From NCBI GenBank assembly GCA_002841405.1, contig PGZR01000017.1:1-35451 (forward strand): a DNA stretch of 35,451 nt. Reading direction: 5' to 3'. Source of the stretch: Firmicutes bacterium HGW-Firmicutes-4 (lineage in GTDB: Bacteria; Bacillota; Clostridia; Eubacteriales; Eubacteriaceae). Made by a program: the position numbers and the translations under genes. The notes under the pieces were generated by a model. It made no database searches. It was not told the DNA's origin and saw nothing but the letters and a program-made list of their open reading frames with translations. Shown here piece by piece: positions 1 to 8,220 of this stretch. Positions within the stretch are counted from its first letter, which is position 1; the number at the start of each line of letters is the position of its first letter.

Positions 1-193
1 CCTATTTCATGTATGAGTATATTTTATAACACTTTTGGCACAATAGCAATCACACTTTAGTCACAATTATGTCCAAGAATCAAACTTTCCTTGTGATTAC
101 GATGCTTTTCGTTTAAAATAGTATCAATGGTGTTTCAAAGCGAAAGCGGACGAGATGCCATTTTTGAAATGATCCATGGAAACGAGGAAAACG

Positions 194-925
194 ATGATTT
201 CTGAAAAAAAGCCCTTAATTGGGATTTTACCATTATATGACAGTATCAAAAAAAGTCTCTGGATGTACCCGGGTTATCCCGAGGGGATTACAGCAGCTGG
301 CGGGATCCCGGTGATTCTTTCAATTTTAAATCAGGAAGAGGATATTGAAGCCATTGCAGACCGGCTGGATGGGTTTGTCTTCAGCGGTGGTCAGGATGTG
401 GACCCCCAGTATTATGGCGAAGCCTTGCTCAGATTCAGCAATGAAATCTATCCGCCCAGGGATCAGCTGGAATTACGGCTGTTACGGGCCGTAATGAACC
501 GGGATAAGCCAATTTTTGGGGTTTGTCGGGGACTCCAATTAATAAACGTTGCCTTGGGAGGAACCTTATATCAGGATATTGATCAGCAGGTAAAGCGGGA
601 ATTCCAGATTCAGCATTTTCAACAAAACAACTATGAATTTCCCGTTCATCAGGTCAATATCGAAAAAAACTCCCGATTATATGAAATCATCGGGACAGAA
701 ACGATCCGGGTTAATAGTATGCATCATCAGGCCATTGCCCACTTATCTCCCCAACTGATTGCCGCCGCTGCAAGCGGGGACGGCCTGGTGGAAGCAGTGG
801 AAATCCGGGATCTGACCTTTGGTCTGGCCGTGCAATGGCATCCGGAGTTTTTATGGCAACAGGACGACAATACTTTAAAAATTATGCGGGCCTTTATCGA
901 GGCCGGCCGGAAAAAAATGAGATAA
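194..925 (+). CDS. Gamma-glutamyl-GABA hydrolase-like class I glutamine amidotransferase (peptidase C26)
   Basis: This is a cytoplasmic hydrolase of the PuuD/peptidase C26 family, which cleaves gamma-glutamyl amide bonds. The nucleophile elbow FGVCRGLQL (Cys111) is present, as are SMHHQAI and the catalytic QWHPEF near the C-terminus. FSGGQDVDP matches the family's substrate-side loop. At about 243 residues the length is usual. The frame opens at 176, but the ATG at 194 is preferred because a GAGG ribosome site lies at 184-187, and the protein then begins MISEKKPLIGI as relatives do. It stands alone, and its exact substrate (gamma-glutamyl-GABA or another amide) cannot be read from the sequence. 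Confidence 0.85.
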   Translation: MISEKKPLIGILPLYDSIKKSLWMYPGYPEGITAAGGIPVILSILNQEEDIEAIADRLDGFVFSGGQDVDPQYYGEALLRFSNEIYPPRDQLELRLLRAVMNRDKPIFGVCRGLQLINVALGGTLYQDIDQQVKREFQIQHFQQNNYEFPVHQVNIEKNSRLYEIIGTETIRVNSMHHQAIAHLSPQLIAAAASGDGLVEAVEIRDLTFGLAVQWHPEFLWQQDDNTLKIMRAFIEAGRKKMR

Positions 926-939
926 AACGGTAAATTAAA

Positions 940-1020
940 AAACAATGATTGACTGACCGTTTTCAAATGATTGGTTCTTCGCCGCCGTTTTTTTAGCAGA
1001 TCATCAAGCATTGTTTTTTT
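940..1020 (+). terminator. Possible terminator, long-looped inverted repeat
   Basis: An AACAATGATTGA-type arm near 943 pairs imperfectly with TCAAGCATTGTT near 1003-1017, followed by a run of T. The loop is long (about 50-60 bases), so this is a weak call. Confidence 0.3.
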
Positions 1021-1070
1021 TGCCGTTATAATTGGTCAACCTTATCTTCATTGTTTACGACGGATTGTAA

Positions 1071-1100
1071 TTGTAAACTGCTTAGAAATGATGCTATAAT
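1071..1100 (+). promoter_or_regulatory. Sigma-A type promoter of the membrane protein gene
   Basis: TTGTAA at 1071-1076 and TATAAT at 1095-1100 are separated by 18 bases. The start codon of the next gene follows about 30 bases after the -10 box. Confidence 0.6.
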
Positions 1101-1133
1101 AATAAGATCACGACTAAATGAAAGAGAATGCCG

Positions 1134-2000
1134 ATGACAAAAGTGAAGATAGATAAAAAAGCATGGATGCTTGAGCATCTCGGGGACTTCTGGGAAGAGG
1201 CCAAGGAAAATAAAATCAAGGCCTTTGTTTATGTTTCGCTGCGTATTCTGGTGGTGATGGCCTTAATTGCCGAGATTTTCAACCGGAATTATAACAACGT
1301 GTTTCTCTGTGTGCTTACTTTGATTCTCTTTATGATTCCGAACTTTCTCAACAAGCGAATGAATATTGTTTTGCCGGGAACCCTGGAAATCATCGTGCTC
1401 TTGTTTATCTTTGGTGCTGAGATTCTGGGCGAAATCAATGAGTATTACCTGATTTTTGACCGCTGGGATGACATGCTCCATACCATCAACGGGTTTCTCT
1501 GTGCGGCCATCGGCTTCTCTATGATTGATATTCTCAACCGCAATGAAAAAGTGACCTTTTCGTTGTCGCCGCTTTTTGTGGCCCTGGTGGCTTTCTGTTT
1601 TTCGATGACGGTGGGGGTGGTCTGGGAGTTCTTCGAGTTTGGCATGGATTTGTTTTTTCAAACCGATATGCAGAAAGATTCCATCCAGACGGTGATCAGT
1701 TCGGTGCTCTTTAATCCCGAGGGAAAAAATGTGGCGGTAGTGATGCCCATCGAGAGCATGGTAGTTAATCAGGTGCCCTGGGATTATGGGGGCTATATCG
1801 ATATCGGTTTGTACGATACCATGAATGACCTTTTTGTTAACTTTATCGGAGCGGTGACCTTTTCAATTCTTGGATATTTTTATATTAAAAATCGCAGCAA
1901 AGGGAAATTTGCCAAGCGGTTTATGCCCCGCCGCAAAACCGAAGCGGAGATTTTAGAGGAACGGGAATGCTACGAAAACAGGCATAACCATGATTATTGA
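1134..2000 (+). CDS. Multi-pass membrane protein, DUF2238/YjdF-like
   Basis: This is an integral membrane protein of about 288 residues with several hydrophobic helices (roughly residues 32-50, 54-72, 78-95, 115-135, 145-165 and 235-250). It carries the pattern DRWDDMLHTINGF followed by VVWEFFEFGMD, which I associate with the DUF2238 (YjdF) family. The biochemical role of that family is unknown. Two in-frame ATGs lie close together (1128 and 1134). The second is preferred because AGAG at 1123-1126 is then at a normal distance. The C-terminus is basic and charged and probably cytoplasmic. It has its own promoter and no operon partner. The family assignment is from memory of the motif and is moderately sure. 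Confidence 0.6.
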   Translation: MTKVKIDKKAWMLEHLGDFWEEAKENKIKAFVYVSLRILVVMALIAEIFNRNYNNVFLCVLTLILFMIPNFLNKRMNIVLPGTLEIIVLLFIFGAEILGEINEYYLIFDRWDDMLHTINGFLCAAIGFSMIDILNRNEKVTFSLSPLFVALVAFCFSMTVGVVWEFFEFGMDLFFQTDMQKDSIQTVISSVLFNPEGKNVAVVMPIESMVVNQVPWDYGGYIDIGLYDTMNDLFVNFIGAVTFSILGYFYIKNRSKGKFAKRFMPRRKTEAEILEERECYENRHNHDY

Positions 2001-2052
2001 AAAATTACCCAAAATTATCAAAAAAAGACTTTTATTCTAGATCTGAGTGTGC

Positions 2053-2058
2053 TATAAT
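2053..2058 (+). promoter_or_regulatory. -10 box of the decayed tRNA-Arg gene
   Basis: TATAAT lies about 42 bases upstream of the first base of the tRNA relic, with only a weak AT-rich -35 region. It was probably the original tRNA promoter. Confidence 0.4.
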
Positions 2059-2099
2059 AACTTTCGTGGCCAACGGAAGTATCCTAGGTCACGATATGC

Positions 2100-2137
2100 G
2101 TGCCCTTGGCTCAGCTGGATAGAGCGTTCGGCTACGA
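2100..2137 (+). pseudogene. 5' half of a tRNA-Arg(ACG) gene (relic)
   Basis: The 38 bases read as acceptor strand GTGCCCT, D-arm GGCTCAGCTGGATAGAGC, then the anticodon arm TTCGGCTACGA with anticodon ACG. The gene breaks off one base after the anticodon. No anticodon 3' strand, T-arm or acceptor 3' strand follows, so it cannot fold as a tRNA. The sequence that follows (from 2139) equals the terminator region downstream of another relic of the same locus at 32849-33035. Loss of the 3' half by a local deletion is the simplest explanation. Confidence 0.75.
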
Positions 2138-2181
2138 CTTTTATGGGTGGCTTTTTTTCATATTTAAAATTGAGGTGTGAA

Positions 2182-2738
2182 ATGCAGCCAATCAGGGATT
2201 ATCTGATGAGTCGGGATTAAAAAATTGCTCGAATTGAAAAAAAAAACGGACTACTTCCACTTAAACAGGAATTGTTGCCTTTATACCTTCAACGAAACGG
2301 CGACCTGATCGAGTGGCTGAAAAGTCGGGCTGGATATTACGGAAGAACCCTGGATCGTCGGAATACTCGCGGGCTATTGATCGACACCGGATCAATTCAA
2401 GATTATTAAAGCGAGTACTGCGCTTGACCAACGCTGATGATGCTGAGGTTTCCATGCGACCGGAGAAATTTTAAGAATGGCACCGAATTTTGACAATAAC
2501 ATTGCCTTGATCAGCCGGGATTATCCATCGGATCTTGAACGAAAAAATGATTTGTTTATACATGATTTTCTGGGGCTGTTGGATGTAGAAAAGATCGATT
2601 ACCAGATACCGGCACTTGATGAAGACATGATTGCCTGGCGTTGGCTAAGGTGCCCATCGGGGTGGATGAAAACTTTATTGTTTCTTTTATTCGGAATGGT
2701 TATCGGATCCTTTTCGGGTTTTGGAACGATTGAATAAT
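2182..2738 (+). pseudogene. Broken HipA-like protein gene
   Basis: Starting at ATG 2182 the reading is MQPIRDYLMSRD followed by a stop codon (2218-2220). It then continues as KIARIEKKNGLLPLKQELL and, after frame changes, as SRAIDRHRINSRLLKRVL and LTNADDAEVSM. Downstream, NIALISRDYPSD and FIHDFLGLLDVEKIDYQIP continue the protein, and a last frame change gives KVPIGVDENFIVSFIRNGY. These pieces recall clostridial HipA-domain proteins, in which the kinase-like domain lies between such ends. The middle is missing, so this is a decayed gene with one nonsense and several frameshift changes. The family name is from recall and is moderate. A second, shorter copy is at 32927-33035. Confidence 0.55.
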
Positions 2739-3073
2739 TAGGTTCCAGGCATTCTATCCCAAGAGAACTTCTTGTTCATTCGTACTTTTTATGCTATTTA
2801 GATGGTGCATGAATGGACTGGGGGAATTTGTTATGTTTTTAAATGATCACCGATTGTATGGTAAATTTTTTATTTGCTTCAAATAAGAATGTCTTATGTT
2901 AAAAAGTATTTGTAGGTTCATCGAAGACGATAATACCTAGTAATACTGCACCTAAACGCCAATCACAATTCAAATAGCATACGCTGTGCCAATTGTGAGA
3001 GATTTAGCTGCAAGTGCCAATAATAAAAGCTTACTACCTTATCTCCCAAGATAACCAATGGTTAGGCGTTTGC

Positions 3074-3110
3074 AAGACGCCACAGCCCGCATAATTACGG
3101 GAGGTCTTTT
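3074..3110 (+). terminator. Terminator-like hairpin, with a competing hairpin
   Basis: AAGAC (3074-3078) pairs with GTCTT (3104-3108), enclosing CCCG (3086-3089) with CGGG (3098-3101), and ends in a T run. An overlapping alternative helix, GGCGT (3065-3069) with ACGCC (3077-3081), could compete with it. No downstream gene is intact, so any control role is probably lost. Confidence 0.4.
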
Positions 3111-3120
3111 AGATAAAAAA

Positions 3121-3194
3121 ATATAACTCCTCACCAGATTTTGATAAAATTAAGTTGCTTAAAAACAAATCTATCAACCTGAAAGGAGTTATAT
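3121..3194 (+). repeat. Inverted repeat covering the transposase ribosome site
   Basis: ATATAACTCCT at 3121-3131 and AGGAGTTATAT at 3184-3194 are perfect 11-base inverted repeats. The right arm contains the AAGGAG ribosome site of the transposase relic that starts at 3196, so a transcript reading in from outside would hide it. Confidence 0.6.
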
Positions 3195-3195
3195 T

Positions 3196-3470
3196 ATGAC
3201 TATTTTATAACAAAAACAGCTTTCTTTGGCTGAAATTTATTCTGACGGATCAGATTCTCCAGATGAGGACAAGTCGCTTCATGATACCAAAGCCCTGATT
3301 CCGGCTCTTACAGACTTCTTTAAAAAGCACCCGCTGATTTTCCCCAAACTTTTCATTGGTGATGCTGCGTTTGACAGTTCAGCGATTTATCAGTCCCTCC
3401 CTGGGAACTGAAATTTGAAAAAGCTTTTATTCCCCTGAATTAGCGTGGAGACCTTTCCTATCCGGATTGC
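3196..3470 (+). pseudogene. Insertion-sequence transposase relic (DDE type)
   Basis: ATG at 3196 reads MTIL, stop (3208-3210), then QKQLSLAEIYSD, which resembles the N-terminus of a clostridial IS transposase. It is joined directly to GSDSPDEDKSLHDTKALIP and FIGDAAFDSS from the catalytic region, so an internal deletion of several hundred codons is implied. A frameshift near 3405 leads to ELKFEKAFIPLN, then another stop and a faint YPDCPVD tail. GDAAFD carries a likely catalytic Asp. The element is dead. I cannot give its IS family with confidence. Confidence 0.65.
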
Positions 3471-3816
3471 CCAGTTGATTACGGCAATTCCTTCCGATAC
3501 GATTCATCAGCATCAGTACTTGCCCAGTCTTAAACCACTCATTACCTAATTGGAATTTTTATCTTCTTTGCCCAGCTTTTATTTTTGCGCTCTGTTTTCA
3601 TCTTCTTCAACACATTCATTGCTTTGTTGTTCCGCTTCCCGTCCGACTTCATGAATTCTGTTTCCCCGGATTTTCTGAGCTTTAAATCTTTTTCATTTCG
3701 CAATTACCTAGAACCAATGTTAATAAAGTCAATCTTGGCTCAATGTCAGTAAGGAATGGCTTTGCTGTATTGTATATAAAATCAAAAGCTCTTTTACTAT
3801 TTACTGACGTTTCTAG
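3471..3816. other. Degenerate intergenic stretch
   Basis: There is no convincing gene. Short open stretches suggest further transposon debris, but none can be named. Confidence 0.5.
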
Positions 3817-3846
3817 TTGCACATCTTCATGAATTGGAGTTATAAT
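3817..3846 (+). promoter_or_regulatory. Promoter of the chemoreceptor operon
   Basis: TTGCAC (3817-3822) and TATAAT (3841-3846) with an 18-base spacer lie upstream of the leader ORF at 3930. The palindrome at 3869-3878 would sit at about +15 to +25. Confidence 0.5.
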
Positions 3847-3868
3847 GCAATTAATAATACATCAACGA

Positions 3869-3878
3869 TAATCGATTA
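3869..3878 (+). promoter_or_regulatory. Candidate operator TAATCGATTA (site A)
   Basis: A perfect 10-base palindrome lies downstream of the -10 box. A second ATCGAT follows at 3885-3890. The same core occurs at 6292-6303 and 8221-8236. Confidence 0.5.
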
Positions 3879-3929
3879 AAGTACATCGATTTGTTGACTA
3901 TTATAATAAAAGAAGAAAGAGGTTAAAGC

Positions 3930-3998
3930 ATGGAGCAAATTGTTAGTAGTAACGTAAAGAGGTTAGAAACGAAAGAAATGGTAGGAACTTTACAATGA
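3930..3998 (+). CDS. 22-residue leader ORF overlapping the chemoreceptor start
   Basis: ATG at 3930 is preceded by GAAAGAGG (3915-3922), a good ribosome site. The ORF encodes 22 residues ([12 protein letters not shown]...) and ends in TGA at 3996-3998. That stop overlaps the chemoreceptor ATG (3995-3997) in an ATGA arrangement, typical of translational coupling. The chemoreceptor itself has only a weak ribosome site, so this small ORF may deliver ribosomes to it. No family is recognised. The product may have no role beyond coupling. Confidence 0.5.
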   Translation: MEQIVSSNVKRLETKEMVGTLQ

Positions 3999-6148
3999 GT
4001 GTATTTAAGAAATTACTGATATTTATATCATTTCTTTTTATTATGGCAATAATTTTAACGGTTCTTGTGTCACTTAGTTATATATCATTTTCAAATCAGC
4101 TCAATGTACTTTTGTTCACATCATTAGGAATATTTTTGATCGGCGAAAGTCTAGCATATTTGTTGTTAAAAAAAATTCTTAAACCATTAATTGAGATGAA
4201 GGAAATTATTGAAAAAGCAAACTCAATATACCTTAATAAACGAATTGAGCAAACTTCTGCTAATGAAATTGAAGATATGTTACTCAACCTGAAGCAATTA
4301 GTGGAGTTCCTTGACACAACTTTTTTTGAAACAATCAAAAAAGTAAGCATAGGGGATTTTGATATTGATTTTAAGAATCAAAATATACATTGTCAAGCAA
4401 GCGTCGAATTACAACATACAATTGAATCGATAGAAAGTGTATATTCAGAAATCGACATGATTGTTAAAGCTTGTCAGGGAGGCCAGCTGGATATAAGAGG
4501 CAACTTAAGTTTGTTTAATGGGAAATATAATGAAATTATCAATGGTGTTAACACGATATTAGATGCGATTACCGTTCCGGTAAGAACGGTCTCAGAATAT
4601 TTATATTGCATTGGAAAGGGCGAGAGACCAGAATTTATGTCGGAAACCTATTCAGGAGATTTTGATGTGTTGAAAAATAATGTTAATTCCTGTATTCAGG
4701 GGTTGGCTGATTTAGAAGAGTGTGAACGTATCCTTTCACAGATGTCCAAAAACGACTTTACCCAGAATGTTGAAGGTGATTTTTTAGGTATATACGCAGA
4801 CCTAGCCAAGTCGATCAATTTGGTTAATGTTAAACTGGTACGCGTTGTGGAGATTTCCACCAATATAGGAAAAGGGGATATGTGCGATTTGGATGCGCTG
4901 AGAAAAGTCCCGCGTCAAAGTGAAAATGATAAGATCGTACCCTGTCTGATTATTATGATTGAAAATATTATCCAGTTGGTGGAAGAAACAGAAAATATGG
5001 CTAAAATTGCAGTTGAAGGCAATCTTAGCAATCGAGGCGACTCTGTCAAATTTAAGGGTGAATATGCCCGGGTTATCAGTGGTTTCAATCAAATACTGGA
5101 TGCGGTTATTGCACCAATCGTAGAAGCGTCGAATACCCTCAAAAGGTTATCGCAGGGAGATTTAAGCTCGGGTATGATTGGTGACTACATGGGTGATCAT
5201 GCTCAGATCAAAGGTGATTTGAACAAAACTATTGCATTTCTAAAGCAATACATTTCAGAAATTACCATGACCTTGGAAGAAATTGGACGTGGAAATCTAA
5301 ACCAGGAAATTACGACCAACTATTTAGGTGATTTTCTACCAATCAAGACAGCATTAAATGAGATTACTGGAAGTTTAAGTGAAACAATGTCGGATTTAAA
5401 TTTAGTAGCTGGTCAAGTTGAGTTGGGTGCTCAGCAAATTTCGGATGGCGGCCAAGCGTTGGCTCAAGGAACCACCGAACAGGCTAGTTCTATTCAGGAA
5501 CTCACAGCATCAATTGAAGAAGTAGCAGGCGAATCAAAACAGAATGCTATCCATGCCAATAAGGCCAATGAATTAGCTTTGGCTGTTCGCCAAAGTGCAG
5601 AAACGGGAAATGAACAGATGAATAATATGCTTACAGCCATGGTAGAGATTAATGAATCTTCCGGTAATATTTCAAAAATCATCAAAGTCATTGATGATAT
5701 TGCCTTTCAAACAAATATTCTGGCATTAAATGCAGCTGTCGAAGCAGCACGAGCCGGACAACAGGGGAAAGGTTTTGCTGTGGTTGCTGAAGAAGTTAGA
5801 ACACTGGCAGCTAGAAGTGCGGAGGCCGCTAAAGAAACAACCGGTTTGATTGATGGCTCCATTGAAAAAGTAAAAACAGGGAGCAAAATTGCTAATGATA
5901 CAGCTGAAAGTTTGAAAAATATCCAAAGTAGAATCGAAATGGTTACTAATTTAGTGGGTAATATCGCCCGGTTATCTAATGATCAGGCGTCAGAGATTGC
6001 CCAAATCACTCTGGGGATTGAACAGGTTTCTATGGTTGTTCAATCGAATTCGGCAACGGCAGAAGAAAGTGCGGCCGCCAGCGAGGAACTTTCGGGGCAG
6101 GCAGAGCTCCTTAAAAAGATGGTCGAAGCTTTTCAAATAAAAATTTAG
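3995..6148 (+). CDS. Methyl-accepting chemotaxis protein
   Basis: This membrane chemoreceptor of 717 residues signals to the CheA/CheW array. Two hydrophobic helices lie at about residues 8-29 and 37-60 with only a short loop between them, so there is almost no extracellular domain. Next come a HAMP-like segment and a series of HAMP-type repeats, seen as recurring GxY/GDF...N..LDA(I/V) blocks between about residues 150 and 460. The C-terminal signalling domain has the conserved hairpin tip [20 protein letters not shown] and flanking coiled coils with methylation-type Gln/Glu pairs. With no outer sensor, it probably reads an internal or membrane-linked signal. The shared operator with the catabolic operon suggests it serves that pathway (inference). 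It is translationally coupled to the leader ORF. Confidence 0.92.
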   Translation: MSVFKKLLIFISFLFIMAIILTVLVSLSYISFSNQLNVLLFTSLGIFLIGESLAYLLLKKILKPLIEMKEIIEKANSIYLNKRIEQTSANEIEDMLLNLKQLVEFLDTTFFETIKKVSIGDFDIDFKNQNIHCQASVELQHTIESIESVYSEIDMIVKACQGGQLDIRGNLSLFNGKYNEIINGVNTILDAITVPVRTVSEYLYCIGKGERPEFMSETYSGDFDVLKNNVNSCIQGLADLEECERILSQMSKNDFTQNVEGDFLGIYADLAKSINLVNVKLVRVVEISTNIGKGDMCDLDALRKVPRQSENDKIVPCLIIMIENIIQLVEETENMAKIAVEGNLSNRGDSVKFKGEYARVISGFNQILDAVIAPIVEASNTLKRLSQGDLSSGMIGDYMGDHAQIKGDLNKTIAFLKQYISEITMTLEEIGRGNLNQEITTNYLGDFLPIKTALNEITGSLSETMSDLNLVAGQVELGAQQISDGGQALAQGTTEQASSIQELTASIEEVAGESKQNAIHANKANELALAVRQSAETGNEQMNNMLTAMVEINESSGNISKIIKVIDDIAFQTNILALNAAVEAARAGQQGKGFAVVAEEVRTLAARSAEAAKETTGLIDGSIEKVKTGSKIANDTAESLKNIQSRIEMVTNLVGNIARLSNDQASEIAQITLGIEQVSMVVQSNSATAEESAAASEELSGQAELLKKMVEAFQIKI

Positions 6149-6165
6149 CCTCAAGTAGTTGAATA

Positions 6166-6214
6166 AGAATTTTTCAAGATTTTTCAAAATGTCTTGAAAA
6201 GTTCTTTTTATTTT
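6166..6214 (+). terminator. Terminator after the chemoreceptor gene
   Basis: AGAATTTTTCAAGA (6167-6180 region) pairs with TCTTGAAAAGTTCT (6192-6205), including G-T pairs, followed by a T-rich tract. Confidence 0.75.
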
Positions 6215-6258
6215 AGATTAAAGCTACCATAGGCACGATTAAATACTGCAAATAGTGA

Positions 6259-6287
6259 TTGACGTTTACAATAAACTATTGTATATT
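6259..6287 (+). promoter_or_regulatory. Promoter of the DUF1097 gene
   Basis: TTGACG (6259-6264) and TATATT (6282-6287) with an ideal 17-base spacer. The transcript would start near 6294, inside the palindrome at 6292-6303. Confidence 0.7.
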
Positions 6288-6291
6288 ATAG

Positions 6292-6303
6292 ATAATCGAT
6301 TAT
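6292..6303 (+). promoter_or_regulatory. Candidate operator ATAATCGATTAT (site B)
   Basis: A perfect 12-base palindrome overlies the expected transcription start, a classic repressor position. The stretch ATTATAGATAAT (6285-6296) leading into it recurs exactly at 7291-7302, upstream of the GntR gene. Confidence 0.6.
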
Positions 6304-6448
6304 AAGTAATTGATAGTAAAGATATTGGATCCTAAATTTACAACTCAATGAATTATTAATCGAGACTTATGCGATCAGAAAAAAGACACCAGGAGCAATC
6401 ATATTATCTATTATTACCGACACGGTAAAATTGAAAGGTGGAATTATT

Positions 6449-6961
6449 ATGGGTTATTTATTAGCGATTGGGCTTACTGCAGGAGTTATTGCAGGAGTAT
6501 TCTCACATTTGGTTTTCATTGCAGGAGTATTGCCAGTAATTGTATGGGTTGCTTTTGCCGGTGAAGCAACATTCTTCGCAGCAGGCGGAAAAAACATGGG
6601 TTTAGTAAAGGGCCTTGCGTCAAACTTTGCCGGCGTTTTATGGGCAGTATTTATATTTTTCGTTTTTGGGGCATGGACGTCGCCATTTGCCTTGGGAATA
6701 GCGGTATTTATTGCCGTAGTTATGATGTGTGTCGAAGCAAAAATTGATTTTCTTTCTTTTATCCCTGGTGCATTTATTGGAGCAGCATGTCTTTTTGGAT
6801 CAGAAACCGAAGCATTTCCAACCGGCGATATTGTAGGGGTATTGATCGCACTCACATGTGGAGCGGCCATGGGATGGGTTGCTGAAAAAGCAGCAGGCCC
6901 AATTGCGGGTTTAATTGCCAAGAAGTTTCCGGAAAAAGAGGCAGTAGAACAACAAGCATAA
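6449..6961 (+). CDS. DUF1097 family membrane protein
   Basis: This small integral membrane protein of about 170 residues has five or six hydrophobic segments rich in Gly and Ala (near residues 2-35, 40-55, 58-80, 83-97, 105-120 and 126-145). It ends in a short charged tail. It resembles the DUF1097 family (E. coli YcdZ-like), whose function is not established. The frame opens at a TTG (6431), but ATG 6449 is chosen because AAGGTGG at 6435-6441 is properly spaced. The gene is monocistronic, with its own promoter, operator and terminator. Sharing an operator with the catabolic operon suggests a role in movement of substrate or product across the membrane, which is inference only. Confidence 0.75.
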   Translation: MGYLLAIGLTAGVIAGVFSHLVFIAGVLPVIVWVAFAGEATFFAAGGKNMGLVKGLASNFAGVLWAVFIFFVFGAWTSPFALGIAVFIAVVMMCVEAKIDFLSFIPGAFIGAACLFGSETEAFPTGDIVGVLIALTCGAAMGWVAEKAAGPIAGLIAKKFPEKEAVEQQA

Positions 6962-7034
6962 CAGATTCAAGAATAAAACGTTTCTCTTAAAATCGCATAA
7001 GTAGGAAGCATGTTTATAATTAAATAAAAAAAGG

Positions 7035-7076
7035 CGTATTGCTTAGTAACTTATAGTTAGGCAATACGGCTTTTTT
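7035..7076 (+). terminator. Terminator after the DUF1097 gene
   Basis: CGTATTGC (7035-7042) pairs with GCAATACG (7061-7068), followed by GCTTTTTT. Confidence 0.85.
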
Positions 7077-7303
7077 AGTTATTCATTTTTAAAATTAGAT
7101 TACATATGTTTGTGGAACCTGAACTCGGTAAGGCTAAATTTCTCATCTTTATTAAATGAATTTAAGTGAAGAAGTTCCATTTCAATTAAAATCTCCTGTT
7201 GATATTCTGGTGGCAACATTAATGGCAAAGATATTATTGAGAGTATAAATTTATACTAGTTTAAAAATCTGCTAGAAAAATGTATTAACGATTATAGATA
7301 ATT
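7077..7303. other. Intergenic region before the GntR gene
   Basis: There is no supported gene. A 30-codon open stretch (7156-7248) lacks a ribosome site. The right end carries the operator-like sequence described separately. Confidence 0.5.
7285..7302 (+). promoter_or_regulatory. Operator-like site upstream of the GntR promoter (site D)
   Basis: TTAACGATTA (7285-7294) matches TAATCGATTA at 8 of 10 positions. It is followed by ATTATAGATAAT (7291-7302), identical to 12 bases at 6285-6296. The site abuts the -35 box, which would suit autoregulation. Confidence 0.4.
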
Positions 7304-7331
7304 TTGACAAGTAGAGATTCTATGCTATAAT
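7304..7331 (+). promoter_or_regulatory. Promoter of the GntR gene
   Basis: Consensus TTGACA (7304-7309) and TATAAT (7326-7331) with a 16-base spacer. Confidence 0.75.
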
Positions 7332-7369
7332 TAATCAATAATGAATGTTGTAGCAAGGAGTGATCTATT

Positions 7370-8026
7370 GTGGTTGAGGCAGACGGAAAATTAAAAAAGA
7401 GAACTTTATATAGTGATGAGATAAGAGAAGTCATCAAACAGGCCATCATCAGTGAGGAGTTAAAACCCGGAGAACGGGTGGTTGAAACCCGCTGGGCAAA
7501 AAAATTGGGGGTATCCCAATCACCGGTGAGAGAAGCCATCCGTGATCTTGAAATGATGGGCTTTATTGAAAACCGTCCTTATCAGGGAGCTTTTGTCCGA
7601 AAAATGGATAAGAAAGATGTGATTGATTCTTATTATGTTCGGGAAGCCCTGGAGATGGCAGCCATGCGCTACGCCGTTGAAGTCATTACCGATGATCAAT
7701 TGGAAGATATCCTCAATGTAATGGATGAAATGAAACAAGCGGTTAAAGACGGAAATTTTGAACTTTTTGTAGAAAAAGACAGCTTGTTCCACGAAAAAAT
7801 CATGAAGGTGTCTAACAATGAGCTGCTAATCAAGCTTTGGAATCAATGCAAAATACGGGAATATACCAGCATCAGTGCCTGGATTTCAGATCTTACCTTA
7901 GAAACATTGGCCGAGCGACATAAGAGTCTTTATCAGGCATTGAAAACAAGAAACAAGGAAATGGCCATGGAAGCGGTCACCGAGCACTTTGAAGTACTGA
8001 TCGAAGAAATGAATAATATTTCCTGA
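7370..8026 (+). CDS. GntR family regulator, FCD subfamily
   Basis: This DNA-binding regulator of 218 residues has an N-terminal winged helix (about residues 12-78, with the recognition-helix stretch LGVSQSPVREAIRDLEMMGFI) and a C-terminal all-helical FCD ligand domain. That domain contains likely metal-site His residues in FHEKIM and TEHFE. FCD regulators commonly sense small carboxylic acids, often with a bound metal. The start is GTG with AAGGAG at 7355-7360, nine bases upstream. It has its own promoter and a strong terminator. Its position immediately upstream of the molybdenum hydroxylase operon, and the palindromes shared by nearby promoters, make it the likely local regulator (inference). 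Confidence 0.9.
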   Translation: MVEADGKLKKRTLYSDEIREVIKQAIISEELKPGERVVETRWAKKLGVSQSPVREAIRDLEMMGFIENRPYQGAFVRKMDKKDVIDSYYVREALEMAAMRYAVEVITDDQLEDILNVMDEMKQAVKDGNFELFVEKDSLFHEKIMKVSNNELLIKLWNQCKIREYTSISAWISDLTLETLAERHKSLYQALKTRNKEMAMEAVTEHFEVLIEEMNNIS

Positions 8027-8067
8027 CAAGTGTAAGTTGAAAAAAACAATTAAATAGAAAAAACTCG

Positions 8068-8143
8068 AATCTGTTTAACAGAAATTTCCATCATGATTAT
8101 TGAGTAGTCATGATGAAAAATTCTGTTAGACAGATTTTTTTTT
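8068..8143 (+). terminator. Strong long-stem terminator after the GntR gene
   Basis: AATCTGTTTAACAGAA followed by CATCATGA pairs with TCATGATG and TTCTGTTAGACAGATT, ending in nine T. The stem is unusually long (about 25 pairs with small bulges) and isolates the regulator from the catabolic operon. Confidence 0.9.
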
Positions 8144-8180
8144 GCGCAAAATTAATTTTATTAAATTTACGAAATATCAA

Positions 8181-8209
8181 TTGACTTTAAGAAAGGGAGG
8201 TGTTAATAT
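8181..8209 (+). promoter_or_regulatory. Promoter of the molybdenum hydroxylase operon
   Basis: TTGACT (8181-8186) and TAATAT (8204-8209) with a 17-base spacer. It would give a leader of about 195 bases before the first gene. I recognise no riboswitch in that leader. Confidence 0.6.
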
Positions 8210-8220
8210 GCATTTATAAA

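Larger units (their letters stand above)
2740..3195. other. Gene-poor stretch before the transposase relic
   Basis: I see no gene here. The AT-rich sequence holds one hairpin with terminator character (3074-3110) and, at its right end, the inverted repeat in front of the transposase relic. Confidence 0.6.

Noticed and set aside
2100-2137. A functional tRNA-Arg
   Set aside because: The sequence stops after the anticodon, and the 3' half is missing nearby, so no cloverleaf can form.
6454-6921. A long minus-strand open frame opposite the DUF1097 gene
   Set aside because: It is a mirror of a Gly/Ala-rich membrane protein gene, and its translation is low-complexity without family motifs.
7156-7248. 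A 30-codon open stretch with a protein-like composition
   Set aside because: There is no ribosome site, no promoter of its own and no recognisable family.
8209-8220. A three-codon ORF (Met-His-Leu) after a strong AGGGAGG
   Set aside because: The ribosome-site-like sequence lies between the -35 and -10 boxes of the promoter, so it would not be transcribed.
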